64,000 bases of DNA from Limnohabitans sp. (GTDB lineage: Bacteria > Pseudomonadota > Gammaproteobacteria > Burkholderiales > Burkholderiaceae_C): contig JAOATL010000002.1 in the NCBI GenBank assembly GCA_030158125.1, positions 33,672 through 97,671 of the forward strand. Direction: 5' to 3'. The position numbers and the translations under genes are program-made. Under the pieces are notes generated by a model. The model made no database searches. It worked only from the letters and a program-made list of their open reading frames with translations, and was not told the origin of the DNA. The stretch's first letter is position 1, and the number at the start of each line of letters is the position of its first letter. Shown here piece after piece: positions 16,613 through 25,650 of this stretch.

Positions 16613-17613
16613 CCGCAACAGCATCTTGGATTCAAAAGCAAAGTTTGGCCTTGTTGTCCCAGCAAGGTCATGCTTGGTTGTTGCAAGGTCCATCGGGATT
16701 GGGCCAATATGAGTTGGCCACGTCGATGGTCAGCGCATGGTTGTGTGAGTCAGAGACGGCGCTTTCTCAAGGTGCTTGTGGTCATTGCGGCAGTTGTCAT
16801 GCTTTGAGTGTGCACACCCATGCCGACTTGATGGTGCTGATGCCAGAAACCATTTTGCTGGAATTGGGATGGCCCTTGAGCGAAAAAGCCCAATCTGAAA
16901 TTGACAACAAAACGCGCAAACCCAGCAAAGAAATCCGCATCGAGGCCATGCGCGATGCCATTGAATTTTCACAGCGTACCAATGCACGCGGCAGAGGGAA
17001 GGCCGTTTTGGTTTTCCCGGCTGAGCGCATGAACCATGTCACGGCCAATGCGCTGCTTAAAACTTTGGAAGAGCCGCCAGGCGATGTGAAGTTTGTCTTG
17101 GCCACTGAAGCAGCGCATCAGTTGCTTCCTACCATTCGCAGCCGATGCTTGATACATACAATGGCATGGCCTTCTGAAACAGAAGCAGTTCAATGGTTGG
17201 AAACGCAATCACTCTCGAAGGATGACGCTATCGCTTTGCTCAAAGCTGCAGGGGGGCGACCTGATGAAGTCCTGAAGCAACGCACTTTGGGGCAGTCAAT
17301 GCAATGGTGGTCAAAATTTCCCAAGGCCATGTTGGCGGGAGATGCCAGCTATTGCTCCGACTTACCAGCTTCTGAAGTCATTGATGCGCTTCAAAAACTG
17401 TGTCACGATTTATTGATGCTTCAAACGCAAGCGACATTGCGTTATTTCAATGAAGCAGATCTACCCAAGCTCAAAGTTTCATCAGCGCAACTCACGGCTT
17501 GGTTCAAGCGTTTGTCGCAGGCTGCCAAAACGTCTGAGCATCCTTTCAACGCGGGCTTGATGCTTGAAGCCCTTTGCACTGAAGCACGTGAAGTGCTGAA
17601 CAGCGCCACTTAG
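16609..17613 (+). CDS. holB: DNA polymerase III subunit delta'
   Basis: A 334-residue clamp-loader subunit. The Walker-A position reads [12 protein letters not shown] and lacks the Lys-Ser/Thr, as expected for delta', which does not hydrolyse ATP. A four-Cys zinc module (CGHCGSC plus an upstream Cys) is near 57-64, and the SRC motif occurs in TIRSRCL. It stabilises the clamp-loader ring during sliding-clamp loading. Its TAG stop abuts the tatD ATG with no intervening base, leaving no room for the pilZ gene found at this place in Pseudomonas aeruginosa. Confidence 0.95.
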   Translation: MTATASWIQKQSLALLSQQGHAWLLQGPSGLGQYELATSMVSAWLCESETALSQGACGHCGSCHALSVHTHADLMVLMPETILLELGWPLSEKAQSEIDNKTRKPSKEIRIEAMRDAIEFSQRTNARGRGKAVLVFPAERMNHVTANALLKTLEEPPGDVKFVLATEAAHQLLPTIRSRCLIHTMAWPSETEAVQWLETQSLSKDDAIALLKAAGGRPDEVLKQRTLGQSMQWWSKFPKAMLAGDASYCSDLPASEVIDALQKLCHDLLMLQTQATLRYFNEADLPKLKVSSAQLTAWFKRLSQAAKTSEHPFNAGLMLEALCTEAREVLNSAT

Positions 17614-18426
17614 ATGTATACCGATTCCCATTGCCATTTGTCTTTTCCTGAGCTCGTCTCTCAGTTGCCAGACATCCGTCAAAAAATGCACGAAGCCAAT
17701 GTGACGCGTGCGTTGTGCATTTGCACCACGATGGAAGAGTTTGACAACGTGCATGCACTTGCCACGAACTACGATAACTTTTGGAGTACCGTGGGTGTTC
17801 ACCCAGACAACGAGGACATCTACGAACCTTCGGTGGCTGATTTGGTTCAAAAAGCCAATTTGCCACGCGTTGTGGCCATTGGAGAAACGGGTCTTGATTA
17901 TTACCAAATGGAAGCGCGCAAAGGCGGTCGCACCATTCAGGACCTGGAATGGCAGAGGGATCGTTTCAGAACGCATATTAGAGCTGCACGGGCAGTCAAT
18001 TTACCCATGGTGATCCACACCCGCGCCTCCTCAGACGACACTTTGCGAATCCTCAAAGAAGAGGGTGAAGTAGGGGACGCAAACAGTGCAGGGGGGGTCT
18101 TTCACTGTTTTACAGAATCGATGGCGGTGGCCAAGGCTGCCCTTGATTTGGGCTTTTACATCTCTTTTTCTGGCATTTTGACCTTCAAAACAGCCCAAGA
18201 ACTGCGTGACGTTGCAGCCTGGATGCCCTTGGAACGCATGCTGATAGAAACGGACAGCCCCTATTTGGCACCAGTGCCGTACCGCGGAAAGACCAACAAT
18301 CCGTCTTATGTGCCTTTTGTGGCCAGATTGCTGGCTGAGTTGCGCGGAACGTCACCTGAAGCGATGGGCGAGTTGACCAGTCACAATTTTGATCGTCTTT
18401 TCTCTAAAATTAAAGTGGCATCATGA
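17614..18426 (+). CDS. tatD: TatD family metal-dependent hydrolase (DNase)
   Basis: 270 residues, TIM-barrel metallohydrolase. The metal ligands are visible as DSHCHL at residues 3-8, GETGLDYY near 90, the His in MVIHTRAS, HCFTESM, and the Asp in ETDSPYLAP. TatD proteins are 3'-5' exonucleases on DNA or RNA and some repair oxidised ends. The start codon directly follows the holB stop, and the end overlaps the ankyrin gene by 4 bp. Confidence 0.95.
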   Translation: MYTDSHCHLSFPELVSQLPDIRQKMHEANVTRALCICTTMEEFDNVHALATNYDNFWSTVGVHPDNEDIYEPSVADLVQKANLPRVVAIGETGLDYYQMEARKGGRTIQDLEWQRDRFRTHIRAARAVNLPMVIHTRASSDDTLRILKEEGEVGDANSAGGVFHCFTESMAVAKAALDLGFYISFSGILTFKTAQELRDVAAWMPLERMLIETDSPYLAPVPYRGKTNNPSYVPFVARLLAELRGTSPEAMGELTSHNFDRLFSKIKVAS

Positions 18427-19112
18427 TAGATTTCATTGATAGAAGTAACTTTAAAAAATTGAAAAAGCTTGTTGTTTTTATTTGTTTTTCTTTAAACTCT
18501 CTTTTGTCGATTGCTGGGTCCTATGAGGACTTTTTCAGCGCCCTTCAAAGCGATCAAGTTAAAGTCGTTTCTAGCTTGCTAAATCGGGGTTTTGATCCCA
18601 ATACAGTCAATTTAAAAGCTGAACCTGCGTTGCTGACCGCATTGAATGTGGGCGCATTGACCAGTGCAGAGGTTTTGATTCGCCATCCCAAGATCAATGT
18701 CAATGTTCGCAATGCACATGACGAAACGCCATTGATGCTGGCTTGCCTCAAAGGACAGGTAGTTTTGGCGAAGTTGTTAATTTCGCGACACGCCGATATC
18801 AACCAGCCTGGGTGGACGCCTTTGCATTACGCTGCAACTGGTGGGCATGTTGAACTGATTCAAATGTTGCTTGAAGAAAGTGCTTATATTGATGCGGAAT
18901 CTCCAAATGGCACCACGCCATTGATGATGGCCGCACGTTATGGCTCAGCGAAGGTAACTCAGCAGTTAATTGACGAAGGTGCTGATCTTCATATTAAGAA
19001 CCAACTAGGCTTAACAGCTTTGGATTTCGCAAAGCAAGGCAATCGTACAGATGCTTTGGAAATCATCTCTAAGGCAATCAGCCAAGTCAAAACTGATAAA
19101 AAGACTCAATAA
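18423..19112 (+). CDS. Secreted ankyrin-repeat protein
   Basis: 229 residues. A signal-peptide-like N-terminus (basic residues, hydrophobic stretch ~16-30, LLSIAGS) precedes about five ankyrin repeats with motifs such as DETPLMLACLKG, GWTPLHYAATGGHVELI and GTTPLMMAARYGS. It is probably periplasmic and binds a protein partner. It overlaps tatD by ATGA, so it belongs to the mltG operon by translation. The first ~150 bp are visibly more AT-rich than the neighbours. The partner and process are unknown; a cell-envelope role alongside MltG is possible. Confidence 0.82.
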   Translation: MIDFIDRSNFKKLKKLVVFICFSLNSLLSIAGSYEDFFSALQSDQVKVVSSLLNRGFDPNTVNLKAEPALLTALNVGALTSAEVLIRHPKINVNVRNAHDETPLMLACLKGQVVLAKLLISRHADINQPGWTPLHYAATGGHVELIQMLLEESAYIDAESPNGTTPLMMAARYGSAKVTQQLIDEGADLHIKNQLGLTALDFAKQGNRTDALEIISKAISQVKTDKKTQ

Positions 19113-19270
19113 GGTATCGAGCTTGGGGATGAACCAATTTTTCGGCCTTAGGACCAGTTCCATTCGTTCTATTAACTTCATACGATGTATATTATGTTAA
19201 GTAAGGTGTGGAAGCAAAGAAGCAAACAGTTAAATGGCAAGCCAAAGATATACATTGGAAATCAGCTAAA

Positions 19271-19296
19271 ACAAAAATGGCCCTTTTCAGGGCCAT
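19271..19296 (-). terminator. Intrinsic terminator of the FemAB-PaiB-TadA-LdcA-acylase operon
   Basis: A 7-bp perfect stem pairs 19290-19296 with 19277-19283 around a 6-nt loop. Read on the minus strand it is followed by a T-run. It lies 8 bp past the acylase stop codon. The rest of 19113-19270 is AT-rich with no recognised gene. Confidence 0.75.
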
Positions 19297-19303
19297 CTTC
19301 GTC

Positions 19304-21784
19304 TCAAGGATTAAGTTGCAGAACCTGTGTGGGGCCCGTTGTCATCATCCTCAGGGGTCTGTACTTCACTTGACCCCATTCATCCTTCATGTCTTGGTAC
19401 CTTGGCGAAAATGGATGGCCACTTTGACCTGTCTGATAAATGAAAGCAGACTCATCCAAATTGGCCAAGTCGTACACCGCCCGCATCGACGCAGCGTGAC
19501 GTGTGGCAAAAGGCACGGTGGCGCTGCTGGTCCAATACTGACCCACGTTGACCGTAAAGGCATCACCGCCACTGGGGCCTGAAACATCAAAAAATGATGC
19601 CAACGCTTTCACGTTACCAAACGGCTTGTGGGCACTGAGTGCTGGATGCGCACGACCCCAGTTCCATGTAGAGACTTTGTCGCCTTGCATCGCCACAATT
19701 TTGTCCAATGCCGTATCGAGTGCTTTGTTCATCAAAGTTTGGCATCCAGCATCACCACACCAAGCTTTATCTTGCGTGGCCAAAACACCTTCAACTGCTG
19801 GACGGAAGGCTCGTTTCCCAAACAAGGCTTTGAAACGGGTTTCACCCAACTTAGGAAGCAGGATGGCGCGCGTCACCTCATCAATCCAAACGGCATAAAT
19901 GAGCGCACCTGCAGAATCACGCGTCATGTCACCTTTGAAGGATTTCAACAAAGGCAATGCCTCAGCAGCCTTGGCGTGCTGTGACGTTAAGGTTTGTAAA
20001 TAAGGCAACAAGCGATCTGCGGCCAACGAGTGAACGTCGGCTTGAATGCTTTTCATGTTGCTGGCATCCAATTTAGTCCCCGCAGACAAGAGTTGTGCAA
20101 TGCGATCAAAGCGCTCTGGTCCGGTCCAGTCATTGGTCAGGAATTGCGAATAGCCAGGGGGCAAAATCTTTTGATTGGCCGTGGCATGCCACCCACGTTT
20201 TTCGATGTCAACTTGCGACACCTCTGGCGTTTGGTCATAAGGTATCCAAGACTGCCAGTCGTATTGAGCCAGCCAACCTGGCGCAGGCACCATACCTTGC
20301 AAATCGTTGGCAGATGAACGCACAGGCACTTTGCCTGCCGCTTTGAACAGAACATGACCGCCCTTGTCTGCCATCACAACACTTTGCATGGGCGAATGGT
20401 TCTTAGAAAAAGCCTGACGCAACTCCGCAACCGATGTGGCGAAATTAGCCTCCATACCGGCCACAATGGTTTGATTGTCAACATCCAATGCCGTCCAGCG
20501 CAGTGCCATGGCGTATTTGTCCATGTTCAAAAACTGGGCGTAAGCCGGCTGAACATCAGAAATGACGGGACCATGACGCGTGGTGCGAACCTTGATGTTC
20601 ACATCGCCCTGCCCTTTAACTTTGATCACTTCATCGCGCGTTTCAAAGGCTTGCTGACCCGTTGGGGTGCGGTAGTTGTCTTTGCCTTCAAGGGCTTCTA
20701 GATACAAATCTTGAACGTCAGGACCCGTGTTGGTAAATCCCCAAGCCGCTTGGTTGGTGCGGCCTAAGACAACAAAGGGTAAGCCTGGCAATGTGGCACC
20801 CACCACGTCTAAAGCACCGTGCGCTTGTCCATCTGCAAATTTGCCAGCAGGTGCATGCATGCCAGCAAAATACCAAACGGCGGGGGCACTCAATCCCAAG
20901 TGCGGATCGTTGGCCAATAAAGGCAAACCTGATTTGGTATTGTTGCCAGGCAGCACCCAGTTGTTGCTGCCCTTGCCTTCCAGCACGCCGATGTCTAAGG
21001 TACTAGATGCCAACAGTTGTTGCGTGGCCAAGGCTTGCGCTTGAGACGTTTTTTTTGGGGCATACACACCGAGACTTTTGTAGAGCGCTGCAATGTCTAC
21101 TTGGGTCCCGCGCGCTTCACCTGGATAAGGCGGCAACAATTTCCAAAGATCTTCTGTATTTAAAGTTTGCATGGCCATCAGGCGTGCAAACTCGTTGCCC
21201 CAGTTACCCCCTAAATCTAAGGCCATCATCAGTGCCCAACCCACACTGTCAACAGCTGTCCAAGGCTTCATTGCCTTAGATGGGTTGATGCCTAAAATGA
21301 CAAACTCTGGGGCACGCCACTGCGCACTTGCGTAACCCGCTTGAACACCTTCGGCATAAGCTTCTAGGGCTTTTTGGGTATTGGGTGGCAACTTGTCAAA
21401 TTGAGCTTGCGCCGCTTTCATGATGCCTAAAGTGCGCATCAGTTTGTCTGTTTCTAAGGTGGGCGCACCCAACCATTCAGACAACTCACCATGCATCACT
21501 TGGCGATTGAAAGCCATTTGCCAACCACGCTCTTGCGCATGAACATAGCCGATAGCACGCCATGCATCCATGGGTGTCTTGGCATGAATGTGTGTCACGT
21601 CGGATGCATCGCGTTTGATCTCAACGCCCGCAGACAAGCCCTTGAGAGGTGCTTCGCCCGACAAAGGCGCCATAGAACGCAACAGATAAATTTGAAAAGC
21701 CCCAAACGCTGAAAGACCAAGCAATACCAGCACCAAGACAGAGCGCAACAACCATTGGCTCCAACGTATCGATTGACGTGTCAT
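19304..21784 (-). CDS. Penicillin acylase family Ntn-hydrolase
   Basis: 826 residues. An N-terminal hydrophobic segment (~12-33) directs export, followed by an alpha-subunit region, then Ser273 in KGSNNWVL, the expected autocatalytic cleavage point that becomes the N-terminal nucleophile of the beta-subunit. Downstream the DPHLGLSAPAVWY segment is also characteristic. The family hydrolyses amide bonds in beta-lactams, N-acyl-homoserine lactones and other N-acyl compounds, so the natural substrate may be a quorum signal or a wall fragment. The ATG at 21784 overlaps the ldcA stop by one base (TAATG); an in-frame TTG further upstream is less likely. A terminator follows. Confidence 0.93.
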   Translation of the reverse strand: MTRQSIRWSQWLLRSVLVLVLLGLSAFGAFQIYLLRSMAPLSGEAPLKGLSAGVEIKRDASDVTHIHAKTPMDAWRAIGYVHAQERGWQMAFNRQVMHGELSEWLGAPTLETDKLMRTLGIMKAAQAQFDKLPPNTQKALEAYAEGVQAGYASAQWRAPEFVILGINPSKAMKPWTAVDSVGWALMMALDLGGNWGNEFARLMAMQTLNTEDLWKLLPPYPGEARGTQVDIAALYKSLGVYAPKKTSQAQALATQQLLASSTLDIGVLEGKGSNNWVLPGNNTKSGLPLLANDPHLGLSAPAVWYFAGMHAPAGKFADGQAHGALDVVGATLPGLPFVVLGRTNQAAWGFTNTGPDVQDLYLEALEGKDNYRTPTGQQAFETRDEVIKVKGQGDVNIKVRTTRHGPVISDVQPAYAQFLNMDKYAMALRWTALDVDNQTIVAGMEANFATSVAELRQAFSKNHSPMQSVVMADKGGHVLFKAAGKVPVRSSANDLQGMVPAPGWLAQYDWQSWIPYDQTPEVSQVDIEKRGWHATANQKILPPGYSQFLTNDWTGPERFDRIAQLLSAGTKLDASNMKSIQADVHSLAADRLLPYLQTLTSQHAKAAEALPLLKSFKGDMTRDSAGALIYAVWIDEVTRAILLPKLGETRFKALFGKRAFRPAVEGVLATQDKAWCGDAGCQTLMNKALDTALDKIVAMQGDKVSTWNWGRAHPALSAHKPFGNVKALASFFDVSGPSGGDAFTVNVGQYWTSSATVPFATRHAASMRAVYDLANLDESAFIYQTGQSGHPFSPRYQDMKDEWGQVKYRPLRMMTTGPTQVLQLNP

Positions 21785-22692
21785 TAAATGTGTCCCCAAA
21801 CTAAAAAGGCATCTCGACCTTCGGTGGCTAAATCAACTTTGGCCCCAATAGGCAAAAGAACTTTGGTAGGTACATGGCCAAAAGGAAGGCCCGTGAGCAC
21901 TGGAATTTTGAGCTGCGTGCGCAATCTGTCGATGACCGTTTTCAACTTAAAACCTTTGTCGTGTGGCACCAATTTATAGGATGTAAATTGCCCAAACACA
22001 ATGGCTTTTTGTTGCTGCAAAACGCCAGCATTGATGAGCTGTGTCAACATCCGCTCCACTTTATAGGGATGCTCGCCAACATCTTCTAAAAACAAAACAC
22101 CACCTCTGACCCCTGGAAAATAGGGGGTACCGAGCAAGGACGTGAGTACCGCTAAATTTCCGCCCCACAAAACTGCATTGTTCACTTTCACAGGTTTGAC
22201 CGTGTCGATCGCTGGCAATCGCCACCCTGTACCCTCCCCCTGCTCTAAACACAAATCATCAAAGCAGGCCTGCATGATGTCATCTGGTTCGTTTTTGGGG
22301 CCGAAATCTTCACCCAAAGCTGGGCCTTGCCAAGTGATCCGTTGTGTCTTGGCATAGACCGCCAGCTGAAACGCGGTGAAATCTGACAATCCTACAAACT
22401 GTGTGCCTTTGTCGATGGCCTTGGCAATGGCTTTGTAAGGCAAGTTGGACATCAAACGTGTCAGGCCATAACCCCCACGAGAAATCATGGCGATGTCGGC
22501 GCCACTGGCTGCTGCACGTGCGATGGCGTTGACACGTGTCTCGTCGTCTCCCGCAAATCGCATGCTGCTGCTGAGCGCATCAACATCGATCTCGACTTGA
22601 TGACCTTGCGCTTGAAGACGTTTGATGCCACGCTTGAATGCGGCTTTGTCGCGTACGGCACTGGACGGTGAAAAAATGTAAATGTGGCTCAT
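21784..22692 (-). CDS. ldcA: LD-carboxypeptidase (S66 family, murein tetrapeptide carboxypeptidase)
   Basis: 302 residues. The catalytic triad expected for S66 is present: Ser103 in VGLSDFTA, Glu203 in LFLEDVGE and His273 in LPFGHVPTK. LdcA removes the terminal D-Ala from L,D-bonds of murein tetrapeptides during wall recycling in the cytoplasm; no signal peptide is visible. The ATG overlaps the TadA-fusion stop by 4 bp and the TAA overlaps the acylase ATG by one base, so all three are coupled. Confidence 0.92.
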   Translation of the reverse strand: MSHIYIFSPSSAVRDKAAFKRGIKRLQAQGHQVEIDVDALSSSMRFAGDDETRVNAIARAAASGADIAMISRGGYGLTRLMSNLPYKAIAKAIDKGTQFVGLSDFTAFQLAVYAKTQRITWQGPALGEDFGPKNEPDDIMQACFDDLCLEQGEGTGWRLPAIDTVKPVKVNNAVLWGGNLAVLTSLLGTPYFPGVRGGVLFLEDVGEHPYKVERMLTQLINAGVLQQQKAIVFGQFTSYKLVPHDKGFKLKTVIDRLRTQLKIPVLTGLPFGHVPTKVLLPIGAKVDLATEGRDAFLVWGHI

Positions 22693-24071
22693 GAGTTTGG
22701 TAATTTGTAATGCTGGATAGCAGCTTCAGCGATGGATTGTCCATGTTCTTGAACAAAATGCCCAGCTTCAGCAAGACGCAAAGGTTCCGGGCAATTGCGA
22801 ATTGTTTTGTGCAAGTCGCGCATCACCGGCTCTCCAAGGACGGGGTCTTGCATGCCAATGGCCATGAGGGATTGACCACGCCAATCGTGACGCCAAAATT
22901 CAGCGGCTTGCCGTGAAATGTCTGCACCCGGGCTGTTCGCATGCTCGGGGACCATTTGCGGAAATGCATGCAATGCAGCACGATGGCCTTTGTCGATAAA
23001 TGGCCGGTTGTAAGCCATTGCTTCAGCTGATGACAAATGCTGATTACCGCGTGCAAACAATTGGCCCACATCAAAATCGGGCTTGTCTTTGCACCATGCA
23101 CGCCAGCTTAAAAAGCCATCTGATAACGCTGTCTCTCCGGTACGCAATGTGGTGTTCATCGCCAACAAACCAACGAATCTTTCAGGCATGGCCATGGGCA
23201 ATGTCAAACCCAAAATGCCCCCCCAATCTTGAACCACCAAAACGATGTTGCGCAGATTCAAGCTTTCAATGAATTCCAGTAAAACTTGTCTGTGAAATTC
23301 AAAGGTGTGCGCTGTTGGTTTTTTCAACTTGTCACTTTTTCCAAAGCCGATTAAATCTGGGGCAACCACGCGTTGCCCTTGCTGTGTGAAAACAGGAATC
23401 ATCTTGCGATACAAATAACTCCACGCAGGATTGCCATGCAAGCACAAATAGGTCAGTTGTTGGGCGTTGCACACCGAGGGGTTTTCATCGAGGTAATGCA
23501 TTCGCAGACCATTCAGGGTAGCCAAGTCAGCCACGTAATGCGCTTGCCAAGGGTAGTCAGGCAGTTCATCAAACCACTCATCCGGCGGTCTTAGCGCATC
23601 CTCTCGCAAGGGGTTGGCGTTGATGCGTTTTGGTTTGAAAAAAGCTTTCAGCAACTCGCGACATTCAAGTGCCATCACACCGCGCGTAACTTTCGTTTGG
23701 TGATTGAGCGATGCATTGGCAAAGACATCTAGCACCGAACCTGCTGCGCCGGTTCTCGGTTCTGATGCGCCGTAGACCACGCTGGAAAGGCGGGCATTGA
23801 CAACGGCCCCTGCACACATGGTGCAAGGTTCTAATGTGACGTACAAGGTGCAATCTTCTAAGCGGTAGTTGCCAAGCGTTTGCGCCGCATCACGAATGGC
23901 CATCACTTCCGCATGTGCCGTTGGATCATGCAAGCCAATGGGGCCATTTTTCCCTCGACCTACAATTTGGCCATCCTTCACCACCACAGCGCCAACTGGC
24001 ACTTCGCCCGCGTCACCGGCTTGTTTGGCCAAATTGATGGCTTCTTGCATCCATTGCGTGTCTGCAGTCAT
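22689..24071 (-). CDS. tadA: Fusion: tRNA adenosine(34) deaminase TadA + haloalkane-dehalogenase-like alpha/beta hydrolase
   Basis: A 460-residue single ORF. Residues ~5-150 are a complete TadA: HAE with His53 and catalytic Glu55, and PCTMC with Cys83/Cys86 binding zinc; it makes inosine-34 in tRNA-Arg(ACG). Residues ~155-460 resemble DhlA-type (HLD-I) haloalkane dehalogenases: HGNP oxyanion motif at 212-215, nucleophile Asp282 in VVQDWGG, Trp283 and Trp323 at the two halide-binding positions, acid Asp409 in MAIGMQD and base His438 in AGHFVQE. The ATG at 24071 overlaps the PaiB stop; a TTG nine codons upstream is possible. No frameshift or internal stop separates the halves, and no other tadA is in the window. 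Confidence 0.9.
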   Translation of the reverse strand: MTADTQWMQEAINLAKQAGDAGEVPVGAVVVKDGQIVGRGKNGPIGLHDPTAHAEVMAIRDAAQTLGNYRLEDCTLYVTLEPCTMCAGAVVNARLSSVVYGASEPRTGAAGSVLDVFANASLNHQTKVTRGVMALECRELLKAFFKPKRINANPLREDALRPPDEWFDELPDYPWQAHYVADLATLNGLRMHYLDENPSVCNAQQLTYLCLHGNPAWSYLYRKMIPVFTQQGQRVVAPDLIGFGKSDKLKKPTAHTFEFHRQVLLEFIESLNLRNIVLVVQDWGGILGLTLPMAMPERFVGLLAMNTTLRTGETALSDGFLSWRAWCKDKPDFDVGQLFARGNQHLSSAEAMAYNRPFIDKGHRAALHAFPQMVPEHANSPGADISRQAAEFWRHDWRGQSLMAIGMQDPVLGEPVMRDLHKTIRNCPEPLRLAEAGHFVQEHGQSIAEAAIQHYKLPNS

Positions 24072-24688
24072 GCCACCATTCCGAGGCGACGCATCCAAAG
24101 TGCAAGCTGCTTCTCTGACGCATTGCCAGCAATGTATTTTGCAAACATCGCAGCATGTGATTCAGGTCGATGTTGGTTCAACTTAACTTTGGTTTGTATT
24201 TCTATGATCGACATGTCAAAGGCCGCAATGGCATTCAACATGGATTGGGTGAATGTGTCAGGCAATGAACGCCACTGATCTGCGTAAGCTGGTTCGTGGT
24301 CTGAAATCAATTGTTTCAGCAGGGCATCTTTGGCCACTTCACCTTCTAAAAGCGTCACCTTGACTTTGACATGCACCGCCAAATAACTCCATGTAGGGAC
24401 TTTCACCAGATCTGGATAAACAGACGGTGACATGTAGGCCTGAGGGCCCACAAATGTCAAAAGTGCTTCAGGCCGCTTGCTCAAAAAATTGGCGTGAGGA
24501 TTGCTTTTGGCCACGTGTCCTAACAAAACATCTTGTTGTGGGTCTTCGGCATGCGCCATCAATTTGACAGGCAGGTGCGTGACAAATGGAAAGCCGACAT
24601 CGTCATTGGAGATCAAACTGGCAAACGGGTGTTCGCGAATGATGCTTCTGGCGTGCGCCGGATGGTCGAATTGTTTGGGAAGGTACAT
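24068..24688 (-). CDS. PaiB-like FMN-binding negative transcriptional regulator family protein
   Basis: 206 residues with the family N-terminus MYLPKQF, a split-barrel flavin-binding fold with SPSVYPDLVKVPTWSY near 107-122, and the C-terminal RPESHAA segment. Bacillus PaiB was described as a repressor of protease and sporulation genes; the biochemical role of the Gram-negative members is unclear, and FMN binding is expected from the fold. The ATG at 24688 gives the canonical start; a TTG two codons upstream is rejected. It starts 2 bp after the FemAB-like gene and overlaps tadA by 4 bp. Confidence 0.87.
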   Translation of the reverse strand: MYLPKQFDHPAHARSIIREHPFASLISNDDVGFPFVTHLPVKLMAHAEDPQQDVLLGHVAKSNPHANFLSKRPEALLTFVGPQAYMSPSVYPDLVKVPTWSYLAVHVKVKVTLLEGEVAKDALLKQLISDHEPAYADQWRSLPDTFTQSMLNAIAAFDMSIIEIQTKVKLNQHRPESHAAMFAKYIAGNASEKQLALWMRRLGMVA

Positions 24689-24690
24689 GG

Positions 24691-25617
24691 TCAAATATAG
24701 GTTCCGGCCAACGTGAGAACTTTGCCACCCGTGCGCATTTTGAAACGGGCAACCCCTGCACTTCGGATGGTGTTGACCCCACCCAAATCAAGCATTCGAA
24801 CGCCGCGCTCTTTCAGCACTTCAATGGCTTTCATGAGTATCAAATAATGGGCATTCAAATCTCTGCCGGCATCTGACGTCCAGCCCACCTGGTAGGTGGC
24901 GGCTTGACCATGAATTAAAAACATCATGGCGGCAATTCGATCTCGATTTAAATCTGCACGCATTGTCAAAATGTTCTTTGCAGGTTGTTTGCGAGAATCG
25001 ACATAATGGTCAAAAAAAGCGACCGGCAAACCATCCAGGTTTTTTTCTTGCCGTTGTTGTACTTCTCTGTCTAACAACCATCGGTATTGGCCAACGTTGG
25101 TGCCAACACGCTGAACTGTCATGTTGCTATTTTCGGCATCTGCCAAGCTGTAACGCCAGCGTCTGTCCATTTGAGCTCTCAGCGCATCCAAGCTGGGCGT
25201 AATGTCCAGCATCACGGTCGACATGCCAGTCATGATGCGCCTGAATGGGCTTAAACCGTGCGGCACACCTTGGGCGACCTCAGGTGTCACCGCCATGAAA
25301 TGAATGCCTTTCAGCGGCAAAGATTGTTTCAATGCGGCATAGGCCTCAGCCTCCTGCTGAGGTAAGAGTGGTCTTGACCACACAGGTCCACGCGAACATA
25401 AAGCAACCGCACCCCATCGCCCCCATTTGCGCACAATGAATTGAGCCTGCGCCAGTTGCTCATCATCTTGCATCACGCGAGCACGCAACACGTGAACACC
25501 CATCATGGCCAAACTAGAACCGTAAGCCCAGTCTTGTTGCAATGCCGCAGCAGCAGATGCATGCACGGCATCCCACGCTTGAAGGTCATGGCCTCGCCAA
25601 TGGACTATCATTGCCAT
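24691..25617 (-). CDS. FemAB/GNAT-like aminoacyl- or acetyltransferase domain protein
   Basis: About 308 residues. The C-terminal half carries a GNAT-type core: RWRYSLADAE, ILTMRADLNRDRIAAMMFLIHG, a TYQVGWTSDAGRDLNAHYLILMKAIEVL segment (in several shorter motifs) and LDLGGVN. The pattern matches the FemAB/BioF2-like group, which transfers amino acids from aminoacyl-tRNA onto peptides or acylates small molecules. The start could be the ATG at 25617 or 25611, both lying just after a 33-bp gap to a divergent small gene. As first gene of an operon with ldcA and an acylase, a wall-peptide or amino-acid-modifying role is plausible but unproven. Confidence 0.72.
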   Translation of the reverse strand: MAMIVHWRGHDLQAWDAVHASAAAALQQDWAYGSSLAMMGVHVLRARVMQDDEQLAQAQFIVRKWGRWGAVALCSRGPVWSRPLLPQQEAEAYAALKQSLPLKGIHFMAVTPEVAQGVPHGLSPFRRIMTGMSTVMLDITPSLDALRAQMDRRWRYSLADAENSNMTVQRVGTNVGQYRWLLDREVQQRQEKNLDGLPVAFFDHYVDSRKQPAKNILTMRADLNRDRIAAMMFLIHGQAATYQVGWTSDAGRDLNAHYLILMKAIEVLKERGVRMLDLGGVNTIRSAGVARFKMRTGGKVLTLAGTYI

Positions 25618-25650
25618 AAGCCTGATTTGAGGGCCAAAACGGAAACAGTC

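Noticed and set aside
19185..19582. Short open frames on the plus strand after the ankyrin gene
   Set aside because: They overlap the terminator and the acylase gene antisense, and show no protein-like composition or ribosome-binding site.
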